This document shows, in pieces, positions 50,624-60,565 of a DNA stretch of 64,000 nt. The DNA is from Nissolia schottii (Eukaryota; Streptophyta; Magnoliopsida; Fabales; Fabaceae). The notes beneath the pieces are model-generated. The model saw only the letters and a program-made list of their open reading frames with translations. It made no database searches and was not told the origin of the DNA. A program made the translations under genes and the position numbers. Location of the stretch: positions 180,648 to 244,647 of the forward strand of contig QANU01109758.1 of NCBI GenBank assembly GCA_003254905.1, read 5' to 3'. Positions within the stretch are counted from its first letter, which is position 1, and each line of letters begins with the position of its first letter.

Positions 50624-51380
50624 CTATGCATAATAATTATGAAAAATAAAAAATGTTTGTCATATTCAGTGGGCCAATTTCCCACAAACTCAGTGCAAAG
50701 GAGATGAAGAGAGCTGTAGCCAGACAGAGCAACTTGTGGATCTGGACTCCCAGGTGGACCCTCATGATGCTGATGAGGTAAAAAAGAGAAATGCATTATT
50801 ATTTGAAAAAAACAAATTGAACAGTTTTGTTCTTCATATGTTAATGATATATGTGGTTCTCTTATATCTTGAGAAAAAAGTTACTTCGGAAAATCAAAAC
50901 TTTTTGTTAGTCTAGGGTCTTCTTTGGTTTGGCACTGTGTACAATAGTGTTACTGGTCCCTTTCTTGGCTCCATTCATTCAATTAGCAACGACTTACTCT
51001 CATGGTAGTTGCCAATCACTGTGACATTGAGCCATTTATTTAGAAACTTATAATATATATATATATATATATAGATTGTTTTGACATTTGGATAATTTAA
51101 TGTTAAATACCCGCTAAAGATTAGATTAGTATTAGAAGCTAGCTAAGCTACTAAAGTAGCAGTAACATAATTCACTAAATAAGACAACATGGTACTACTA
51201 AATCTATGTGCTATCTTTAATCTCTAGGTAACGTAGATAGATATACATGCCATATATACATCTAGCACTTTTACGAACGTAATGACTAATTGAAATTCAG
51301 TTCATGTATGAAAAATTCAGGTAAAGGAAGAAGGTGAAGGTTTCCGTGGAAGAAAGATGGCAAGGACACCGGTTGAATGA
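49569..51380 (+). CDS. INO: YABBY transcription factor, INNER NO OUTER type
   Basis: Seven exons: 49569-49649, 49750-49896, 50002-50119, 50248-50296, 50389-50464, 50670-50777, 51321-51380. They total 212 codons plus stop with GT-AG introns. INO directs outer-integument growth in ovules, acting in the nucleus. A C2C2 zinc finger uses C19/C22 and C43/C46 (QCGFC...VRCGHC). The N-terminus MSTLSHLFDLPEQICYVQC and the stretch SLSMVVTVRCGHCTSL identify the INO branch rather than FIL, CRC or YAB2/5. An acidic linker precedes the HMG-like YABBY domain (about residues 118-165: KRQRTPSAYNRFIKEEIKRL, AHKEAFSTAAKNWANFP). The C-terminus ends GFRGRKMARTPVE, apparently shorter than the tails I recall for Arabidopsis and soybean. 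Intron 5 carries an AT microsatellite. The gene looks functional. Confidence 0.96.
50582..50621 (+). repeat. (AT)n microsatellite in INO intron 5
   Basis: About 19-20 uninterrupted AT units. A shorter AT run lies in intron 6 at about 51054-51073. Confidence 0.97.
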
Positions 51381-53580
51381 AGAAATTACTAGTAATTAAG
51401 ATCAGCATGCATAACATGAAAGCTACCCTTATGTGTCTTGATTAATATATATTAAAGCTACCCTTGTGAAGAAAAAAGATGCTGTTTCTTGGGAATGAAA
51501 ACGAATTAAGTAGGTGTGATGAGAGGTGCTGACATTATTCTGAGGCTTTTTAGGAAGTTTATTAATAATTTGATAGTTTTATATAATAGACACCTTTGTT
51601 CTCAGCATGTATGTATATATACGTTACATTATTACTCTTCCACTGTTCAGGATCACAGGAAATGCTTTATTGGTTAAGATTAGCTTGATATTAACTAATT
51701 CTCAGACCCTGCAAAGTTGTGTACTACTAACTGATAGATTTAATTGGCATTGCTTTTCGTGATACCTAAATATATGCATCCATTTATTATGTAACTCAAA
51801 TATAAAATAATAATAATAAAAAAAACCATACTATATGCTAGTTACAAATACAATCATGTAGTAATTGCCAATATATATTTTGAAAGTATCTACCTGAAAA
51901 GTAAGCTAAAACATTGAAATAATTATCCCAGTAAATTACACTTTTTTATGAAGTTAATGGCTATGAACTGTGCTTATCCTGCATAAATGTCAACCCCCGT
52001 TGACCCAGCACTCAATTGTCATGTAAATGTCGACGTTGTCATATAACAATCACAATTGCAAAAACCGTATGATTTCCATATGAAACTACAACCCCATACT
52101 AAGCTTCTCTCCTATACCTTGTGTCTTGGAAACTTCTTAAACAAAAAACCAAACAAGCTTTGAGACAATCCTCGCAGTTGAAAAGGAAAAAAAAAAAAAA
52201 TTTTGGGTTAAATTTAAAGTAAAGGAAGAGTAAATTTAAGAGAATTCATAAACCTACAATCTTAATATTTTGAGTAGTTCGTTAATTTAATTTTTTTTTC
52301 TAAATTTAGACTCCGTTTTGTCACAAACAATAATCAAATGATCTGTGACAATCAAATGATGCCTAAAAAACACGAATATAATTGCAATGTAATTAGGATG
52401 TAACTTCAAAAATTAAAGTGAAGATCCGATACTTCAAGAATTATTGTATGTTGAAGCAGTTGTTAGACAAGCTTTTTCATCTTGAACTTCCAAAGGGCAT
52501 TCATGACATTAATATTTGCACTAGTTTTTCATTTAGTTGAATGAACATTGGCACCCTGATCACGGAAACCTCTAAGTCCAACTCATCTACTATCACATGG
52601 GTGGGAAGTTAACGAAACTGCAGAAAAGGGAAAGGCGCTACTTGGAGTGGAGCACAAAGGCTTTCGAAAGTCTAGTAATTATACCAAGGCACTACTTGTA
52701 TAGCATAACGCACTAATAGTCTAATACATTTCAGAGAATTATTACTTTAAAAGCTGCAGCAAGACGGAGCCACATTTAGGCCTCGTTTACCGTTAATCCG
52801 TACGCTTAAATGGGTCAGCCTGCTAGCTCTTTTAAAAAAAACTAAATTTTGGTCTATTTTTTATGGTTTTAAATACAAAGTTGTGAATAAGTATGTACGG
52901 TCATTTTAGCTATTTTTTTATCATCTATCTATTAATTAATAAATAATTTAAATGGTTGATTGCGAGATTATATTATCTTTTTTGTTCCTTTAACTATCTT
53001 GATTGAAAACTATTAAATGTTATTTGAAATCGATTCATGAATTAATATAACTTTCATTAATTAAATGACGGCATATAACATTGATGTGAGTACTTTTATG
53101 TTATTGATCAAGAACACAATTGGAATTCTTTCTTGTATATTAATCAATAATAAACAAGGTTTGAAACTATATATCAACTTGTAGGGTGTAGGCACTCATT
53201 GAAGGAATGGAATGCAAAATTTATCAATATTTATGTTATAACATTTCAGCTGTATAACAATATAAATATAATAAAGTAGTTAAACATAACAAATATTTAA
53301 ACATGTTCAATTATAAGTCTAAATAGTTAAACTCTAAACTCTTAAACTCTAAAATAAAATTTAGTGTCCAAAATGAAACTTTTAAAATTTTGACATTTAA
53401 AAAAAAAATCACAGACTGGCCTGTTTAGCCAAAATGAGTCGGGCTATTTTTTAAAAAATTTTCAGACCTATTTTTTACATGTTCCAAAATTTTTATTACA
53501 ATAATATTGTTCAAAAAAGTTGAAAAAGAAAAAACGAAGAGGTAAAAAAAAAACTGTAATCGGTTTGCGTAACTGGGGTT
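51381..53580. other. 3' flank of INO-type gene and AT-rich spacer
   Basis: No gene recognised. Holds the second copy of the direct repeat described at 52511-52635. Confidence 0.6.
52511..52635 (+). repeat. Direct repeat copy 2, downstream of the INO-type gene
   Basis: Diverged copy of 48697-48835, same orientation (see that entry). Confidence 0.75.
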
Positions 53581-53877
53581 TTAACATTTATGTGGTTTTG
53601 AGAGGAAAAAAATCCCAATATATGGGTTGAAAAGAAAAATTACCAAAATATGGGCCAAAATTCTAAAATCGCCATTGTTCAGGGCGATTTTAAAAAATCG
53701 AAAACTTAAAAAAAATGCCACCCCTGTGATAATTTCAGACATTTGAATTTTTTTTAATTTTTCGATTTTCTGAAATCGCACTGAACAATGACAATTTCAG
53801 AATTTTGGCCCATATTTTAGTAATTTTTTTTTCAACCCATATATTGAAATTTTTTCCCCTAAAACCATATAAATGTA
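53581..53877. repeat. Fold-back MITE with about 115-bp inverted arms
   Basis: Left arm 53581-53700 and right arm 53755-53877 pair with high identity. Both read ACATTTATRTGGTTTT, then CAATATATGGGTTGAAAA, AAAATATGGGCCAAAATTCT and CATTGTTCAG. The loop is about 55 bp. It has no coding capacity. A transcript would form a long hairpin. Confidence 0.8.
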
Positions 53878-53959
53878 AATATTCCTGGGGAACCATATAT
53901 GGTTTCAATGCAATAATAAATAAAACAAAATAAATAAATAAAATATACTAAAATAAATC

Positions 53960-54401
53960 TCTCATTTTTCTGCAACATCCACTCCCTTCCTCTTCTTCTC
54001 TTCTGTATTCGATTCAATTCATTCATTTTCAGCCTCCACCCACACACATCCACTCTTGCGAACCTTTCCTTCTTTTCCAGATCTCTCTATTCTCTTCTTC
54101 TTTTATGTGACCCTTTTGTTCCATTGTTATTTTTGGATGTGTATAAACTTGATCTTTTTTTTGTATATAGAAAAAAAAAAAAAGCCTTTTTTTTTTTAAT
54201 CCTTGTTAGAAAGGATTTTAATCTCAAGGTACTTAATGGGGTTGTCGTTTGTATTGTTTTTTAATCGTTTCTTGTGACAAAGTTTTGTTCTTTTCAGATT
54301 GTGTTGTCTGATTTGCTTGGTTTTCAATGGATTGCATTGCAGATTTTTATCATTTCCACCCCTTGAGACCCAGAATCACCAAAGGTTGTGAATATCAAGG
54401 T
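53960..54401 (+). other. Possible transcribed leader and short exon of unknown gene
   Basis: A CT-rich stretch resembling a plant 5' leader (about 53970-54110) is followed by a short frame starting MDCIADFYHFHPLRPRI at about 54327, ending at a possible donor near 54400 (CAAG GTAACC). It could be the start of the truncated HAT1-like copy whose exon lies at 56251, but no linking exon was found. Confidence 0.2.
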
Positions 54402-55145
54402 AACCCTGACTCTTATGCTGTGTTCTGTGTCCTACCATTTAGTTTTGGATTTGAGTTAAATATGTTTTGTGTGTTTTTGTATTTATAAATCAGTTATGAT
54501 TATGATGATATTCATCTTATGTGAATGTTGCCTAAATGTTCAGTTTTGATTGCACATCATATCTTGGTAATTCCTCAGAGAGTTTCCTGTGCTCAGATTT
54601 TAGTGGATATCAGGTTTATTTGGAAGTCTATAGGTTCTTTTTCAATTATTCACCTGGCCTTGTGTAGAAAAATGGAAGCAATGGGGGCATGCCAATTTCT
54701 ATTTTTCTTTGCATGTTACTTAAGGGAAAAAATGTTGGTATAAAATGGGAAAAGAGCATATATGTGAAATTTTGGGATGTTATGTGTTTCCTATGTCACC
54801 TTTTTTTAACATGTTTTATAGATTTAGGAGAAATTCAATCATTTTTTCTGTTGTGGGGAACCCAACATGCCATTGTATTACTTCTGTGCTTTCTATTTTT
54901 TCCTCATTTGAAATGGTTCATACCTGATGGTGCACATTTGTATCAGAAAACCTGTCCAATGTTGTTTTTGCATCAGAACTATTTCCTAGCTACTTAATGT
55001 GATTTTTTGAAGTTAATATTAGGCCCCCAGTTCAGGGATTTTGTTGTTGGACTTCAGATGAATCCCAAAGCTTAGCTTATTTTATTTGTGACTTGTAGTC
55101 ATTAATTTTGTTTTACTCTAAAACTTGTGGTTGTTTGGATTGTCA

Positions 55146-55730
55146 GCAATTACTTTCAAGCATGGTTATTAAACTCTCGAGTTAATTCGTAAACTCTTAT
55201 GAGTTTACGATTTCATTACACAAAACAAGTTAACACTCATGTAAACTCTTTTTTGGTAAAATCGTACGGGTTTAAGTAAACTCTCGATTTTACTAGCGAG
55301 TTTACGAGTTAAAATCTACTTACGAGTTTACGAATTTACCTCAAGATGTATAAATTTGGTAACTTTTTTATATACTTAATTGACTTTGTGTGTTAGATAA
55401 TATTTATTGAGTTTACTAAGCCGATTTTATATATTTATCATAATTGAACTATGTTTTATCAAACTATAAAGTAATACATGTACAGAATAAAGTATGACAT
55501 AACTAAGTGTCATGCATTAAGGTATATTTTATGATTTTTTTTCATTTATTTTATTTTAAAGTTAACATTATTCAATGTCAATTATGAATACAAAATTTAA
55601 TCATGTTTAGTTCTTAATTATATTGTTTATAACATATATTTTTTACATATGAGAGTCGAGTTTACAATTCGAGTTTGTTGAACTTTCACGAGTTTACTTA
55701 AACTCTCGAGTTTGACAATCTTGCTTGAAA
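55146..55730. mobile_element. Non-autonomous element (585 bp) with 9-bp target duplication, Mutator-like
   Basis: GGATTGTCA occurs at 55137-55145 and 55731-55739. The ends share TTTCAAGCA in inverted orientation followed by AAACTC-CGAGTT. The interior is dense in GAGTTTAC and its inverse. A 9-bp duplication suggests the Mutator superfamily. No transposase seen. Confidence 0.65.
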
Positions 55731-56250
55731 GGATTGTCAACAGTCTTATGAGAACTAGTATATATGGTAAACGTGGAACCCTTGAAATGGGGACATTGAT
55801 TTTTTTATCCTGGGTCTAGCTTAGTAGCTTTTTCTCACTTGATGAGACTGAGATTATTGTTTTCAGCATTGTTAACTTCTTCTCACTTGCTGAGACTGAT
55901 TATTGTTTTCAGCATTGTAGGTTTACCAGAACTATTTTAAGTTTTCATAGTGTTTTTTTCTTTTCTTTTCTTTTCCTTAAATTGTTTTAATATTCAAGTT
56001 CAAAATTTTGATGTTGTATATGAGAAGCTGGTTTGTGTTTTGTACTCAGATTATGGAATTAAAGGATTCTTTCTGGGTTCTGTGGAGCCTTTGTTAATGT
56101 AGCTTGTATTCTGATGGGCTTAATTATTCCATGACTGGGTTCCTATGAATTTGAAAAATTGCAAATGTTTGATTTTTATCTTCAATTGCTCTTTTCAGTT
56201 CATTATTTGCCTGTTTACTATTGGCATTTATGTATTTACACAATGTTCAG

Positions 56251-56379
56251 TATTGGTGTGCATTTTCAAGAAAAGAGGAATTCCTTCCCCTTGTTCAAGA
56301 GGGTTTTGTCATTGATCCTGTGGATTTGAATGGCTTTTTTGTTGATGATGGGACAATTTATGGTTATGTGGGATTGAAG
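56251..56379 (+). pseudogene. Single exon of a type-B histone acetyltransferase (HAT1/HAG2-like), truncated copy
   Basis: Flanked by an AG acceptor (ends 56250) and a GT donor (56380), this 129-nt block is open in phase 0. It contains FVIDPVDLNGFFVDDGTIYG followed by YVGLK. From memory this matches the N-terminal part of plant HAT1/HAG2 (VDLNDFF-DGKIYGYQGLK), which acetylates newly made histone H4. The exons that should follow are absent; the next gene, PAC4, starts 187 bp downstream. It is probably a duplicated fragment rather than a working gene. Confidence 0.5.
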
Positions 56380-56565
56380 GTTAGATTTGTTGCATATTAA
56401 CATCTGGACGAGTAGCTTATGTAATTTGACTCACGACTTACCCTTCCAAGGACTAAACAATCAATTTTTGAAATCCAGGGACTAATGACTCACGATTACA
56501 CTCTCAGAGACCAAATTGTGCATTAACTCAAATAATTAGGGCTTGCGTTAGGGTTTTACGTGATA

Positions 56566-57455
56566 ATGGATTCTTATGAAGGAGCAAGGAAGGGGATTGA
56601 AGAGATGAAACTGAAGGAGAACGTTGCTGCCAACACTGCACTGGGTCAGTTGCCGATTACTTGTTTCACAGAAATCGTGAATGATGCTAGCCTTCATTTT
56701 CAGATTATCCACTTTCCCAAGCAGGTTTTTGCGTCAATTCTGATTATTAATGCATTATCTACCCGCTTTTTTTTTTAAAATTTATTTATTTATTTTTATA
56801 CCAAACATTGTGTTGATAATGATGTGAATGTTGGTTAATGTTAGATACATGTGTGGGTTGGTTACAACTCTGCGAACTTAGGGCAGATGTATGCGGCAGC
56901 TCGCACTCGTCCTGTAACTTTTCTCTTTCCCATCACCATGAATTGCTTCAGTTTTAATTATGTTTCAATGATTGTTTGTTGGTGTGAATTTGTGATATGT
57001 GGCGGTGATAAATAACAGAACAATAATGTATCAATGACTTCGTTGCTGGGAGCTACTTCTGATAATACAGGGTCTGGTCTTGCTCGCCGCTTAGGTAACT
57101 ATTATCCTGTTTCATAATTCGAGAGCGAAAAATTATTGTTCCCTTCGTGAATAATTGATGTTCTTTGTGTTGTTTTTGGCAGTGATGAAGACTGGTCTCA
57201 ATGTGGTTTTGGCTTGCAATATTCCGAAAAACAATCCCATGATTGAGGTCTTATCTCTCTCTCACTAGTTACCATTTTTCTTTTATTTTAGCGATTACCT
57301 TTTTAAATTGATTTTACCTTTATTTGTTTTCATTTTAAAATTTTATTTTTGTTTGCAACTTTGACGGATTTCAGGCTGAAGCTGAGAAAATATTGGTGCA
57401 GAAACTCAATAGTCTTGGTTATAACAAGTCTAGATTGGAAGGAACGTCTATGTAG
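56566..57455 (+). CDS. Proteasome assembly chaperone 4 (PAC4/PSMG4 homologue)
   Basis: Five exons: 56566-56724, 56845-56913, 57019-57094, 57183-57247, 57375-57455. They total 149 codons plus stop with GT-AG introns. In yeast and animals PAC4 pairs with PAC3 to help assemble the 20S proteasome alpha ring. Recognised from PITCFTEIVNDASLHFQIIH, HVWVGYNSANLGQMYAAAR, SLLGATSDNTGSGLARRL and TGLNVVLACNIPKNNPMIEA, which match the Arabidopsis PAC4-like protein as I recall it. The ATG at 56566 follows a TAGGGTTT (inverse telo-box) at 56549-56556. Exon 5 has a degenerate duplicate immediately downstream. Confidence 0.9.
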
Positions 57456-57485
57456 CATAGGCCTCGAGGCAATATTTTCTTCAAT

Positions 57486-57541
57486 GGATTTTTGGCCGAA
57501 GCTAAGAAAATCTTGGTGCAGAAAACTCACTTGGAAGGAAT
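57486..57541 (+). pseudogene. Degenerate duplicate of PAC4 exon 5
   Basis: GGATTTTTGGCCGAAGCTAA then GAAAATCTTGGTGCAGAAA repeats the exon 5 boundary sequence (GGATTTCAGGCTGAAGCTGA at 57366 onward). The acceptor AG is lost in the copy and the sequence diverges after the LVQK codons. It is a local tandem duplication. Confidence 0.7.
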
Positions 57542-58424
57542 TTACACGCCAAACGTGTCATTCACTTCCTTTTCATTTTCTCATTTTGCCCCTTCACCTT
57601 TTTACTTTTATAAGTCATTTTTTGACATTTGTATCAAATATCATGGCGCTGATTGTAAACTTTGATCAATTGCTGCAAGATGAATTACTTTGCTCATTCG
57701 GGCATTTGTTTCATTTTACAAAGGAAACAAGTTACAGTTTCGTAGTCATATCAAATGTGATTCCTCATGTAATTTTATCATTGGAAGAAAGATCAATGAC
57801 AGAGTTTGGAATTGACACCTCTAGGCTATTATACCCATGATGACAGTTACAGTGGTGTTCTTTGCCTAACTCGTGTGTGAGGGTAATTTTGGAATTAATA
57901 ATCAACTCAACCGTGGAGGAATACCTTACAAAAAAACTGGTAGTAAAAATGTTAATGAGCACATTTCATTCTACTTGACGTTAAGGAATATGTTCATTTC
58001 GTCCATAACGGGCAATGTAAGTCGCTTTTAGGTCGGTTTAGGTAGTAGATCAGACAAACACAACAATTGTCCCAAGGTTTCTTTTTTCCTTCTTTCATGA
58101 ATGAGATACTTAGATTTATTTACATGTCCCCCCGAATGTTTACCAAAGTAAAGCACATATGATTTTCTAAGATTTCTTTCTATACAAAACGAAGCAGAGA
58201 ATATTCCTAAACCAAAAAATCCATCCTCTTTAAGATGAAATATGTACATAAATTCTTCAGAAAATTTATAGAACCTTTTGCTAATGGTCATACCTTAAAA
58301 GCAAAGAATGTGTGCCTTCTTCCTTGAAGTTTTGAACCAATTGCAATCTTCTTGAAGAATAGAATAAAGAAACTATATATATCTATTCCTCGTTTAGGAT
58401 CTCACTGCCATGCCCTTTCTTACC

Positions 58425-60565
58425 ATGGATATCCAAGATGGTTTGTCCCTCTCCATTTCTTTGCTATCTTTTAAGAGTAATGATAAGATAGATTTAGATT
58501 CATCATGAATCCAACACGTCATAATATCATCTATTGATAACTCATTTATAATTATAAATATAGGTATTACAAAAATAATTAGTTGATATGATGTCATGTG
58601 TAGGACCTATGATGAACTCGGGTTATTAAAGGGTCTATTTGCTATTGTTATTATGCCTATATGCCCTAAAAGATTTAGGGGAAAATTCATGAATAATTCT
58701 ATGTCTTTTATGTCTCCAATATCCTTGGTGAAGAAATACTCGTAATTTAATGCCTTTGCGCCATAAAATATTGGCCTCTTTTTGGATATTCTTTGATGAT
58801 GTACTTTATGATATTGCAGGCATTTCACGATCTATATCAGAAGCTCCACCAGCGCACTACACAGTGAAAGTACAGTTATTTTCACTCCTCACAAAGAACT
58901 CAATAGAAAGATATGAATCAGAGAAATTTGAAGCTGGAGGCTACAAGTGGTATACACACATATAAATGCCCTTCTTCATGATAATCTAAGCGACACATGT
59001 TTTTCTGTGTATGCAAGTTCAGCTAATAATTTTGGTGTCTACTTGAAAGTAAATGACATTGTTATACATGTGGTTACACCTCACAGGAAGTTGATTCTGC
59101 ATCCAATTGGAAACAAGAAGAGGAATGTAAAGGAACATATTTCGCTATACTTGGCATTGGATGAAGCAAGTTCACTTGATACTGGTTGGGAAATCTATGT
59201 CAGTTTTAGACTGTTTTTGCTTGATCAGAACAATGACAACTACTTAGTTGTCCAAGGTTATCTTAACTCTTTTACCCTTTCTTTCACTTGTTTACATCAT
59301 TCACATGAGCCTATTTTAACATGAGTATTGATATTTGTACACAAAATTTGGGAGTCATTGCCTGAAACGCCCTCACAAAAAAATGTGGGGTCTAGCTCCA
59401 AGCAGCGTGTTGTCCACTTTTGCCAGATAGTTCTCTCTTCTTGAGTGAGTTGGACAGAAAAATGTGTTCAAACCTCATTTCTCTTTTTAACATTTTTTGG
59501 AACACTGCATTTGATAGATGCCATAGGAACGGAAAGGAGATTTCACAAGATGAAGGTTGAATGTGGATTTGACAAGTTTATTTCTCTCAAAGAATTCAAT
59601 GATGGCTCTAAGGGTTATCTGGTGGATGATACATGTGCATTTGGAGCAGAAGTCTTTGTTTGCAGGGAAAGAAGCACAGGCAAAGGGGAATCCTTAGTGA
59701 TGCTGAAGGATGCCTTTACCTACAAGCATGTCTGGGAGATTAACAACTTCTCCAAATTGTATTGCGAATGTTATCACTCTAAACCATTCAATGCTGGAAA
59801 CTATATGTGGTACAAATAATTACCATGCTTGTTTCTAAACTTGATCGATGCACCACAAACCAACTTGTTCTGAATCTGTTAAATTAATTAAGGTGAAGAT
59901 GAAGAATCGATACCACCAAAAAAATTAACAAACTGCAACTCACATAAAGTATTTATGCTTCTGTAGCGTATTCGCTTGAAATTAAGCTGAAATTCTGCTT
60001 AACAGTTTACTGATTAGTGATAATGTTGTTTCTTGAAGGAAGATGAAACTATATCCCAATGGAAAAGGTGTTGGATTGGGCAGTTATCTTTCTGTGTACC
60101 TAGCCTTAGCTGACCCATCAACCCTTTCTCCAGTTTCCAAAATATATGCACAGATAATACTACTCATTCTTGACCAAAAGGAATCCAAGCATCACTTCCG
60201 GAAAGGTATGGTTTGATTTCAATTTTATGGGATGCAATTTCTTCAAATGGTATTGGCACATATTGATAGTAGTTTAATGAATAGTTGACATTACTATTTA
60301 CTGGCAACATTTTTGCTGAGTCTAGGCAAATAAAAGCATAGATTCAATTTAATAACATGCGATTCTCTTTTCTCCACCTGCAGCTAATTTCTGGTTTAGT
60401 GCCTCTAGCAGTGAAAATGGTGCATCCAGATTTATTTTGCTCAGTAATTTCACCAGCAAATATCAGGGTTATCTGGTGAAAGACTGTTGCATGGTGAAGG
60501 CAGAGGTTACAATTCTTGGAATGGTTGATGAATTGTCTCGAGATTGTTCCAGAATTGAGTTATAA
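58425..60565 (+). CDS. MATH (TRAF-homology) domain protein with two MATH domains
   Basis: Six exons: 58425-58440 (16 nt), 58820-58949, 59087-59256, 59518-59809, 60039-60205, 60384-60565. They total 318 codons plus stop, all introns GT-AG. MATH domain 1 spans about residues 14-154 (HYTVKVQLFSLLTKNSIERY, EHISLYLALDEASSL, GYLVDDTCAFGAEVFV). Domain 2 spans about 175-305 (HVWEINNFSKL, LSVYLALADPSTL, GYLVKDCCMVKAEVTILG). The protein lacks BTB, UBP or kinase domains, so it belongs to the MATH-only TRAF-like family expanded in plants; partners and role are unknown. Exon 1 encodes MDIQD and part of Gly. It was chosen because it gives the right phase, a good start context (TTACCATGG) and a TATA-like ACTATATATAT at about 58371. 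The other exons are firmer than exon 1. Confidence 0.88.
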
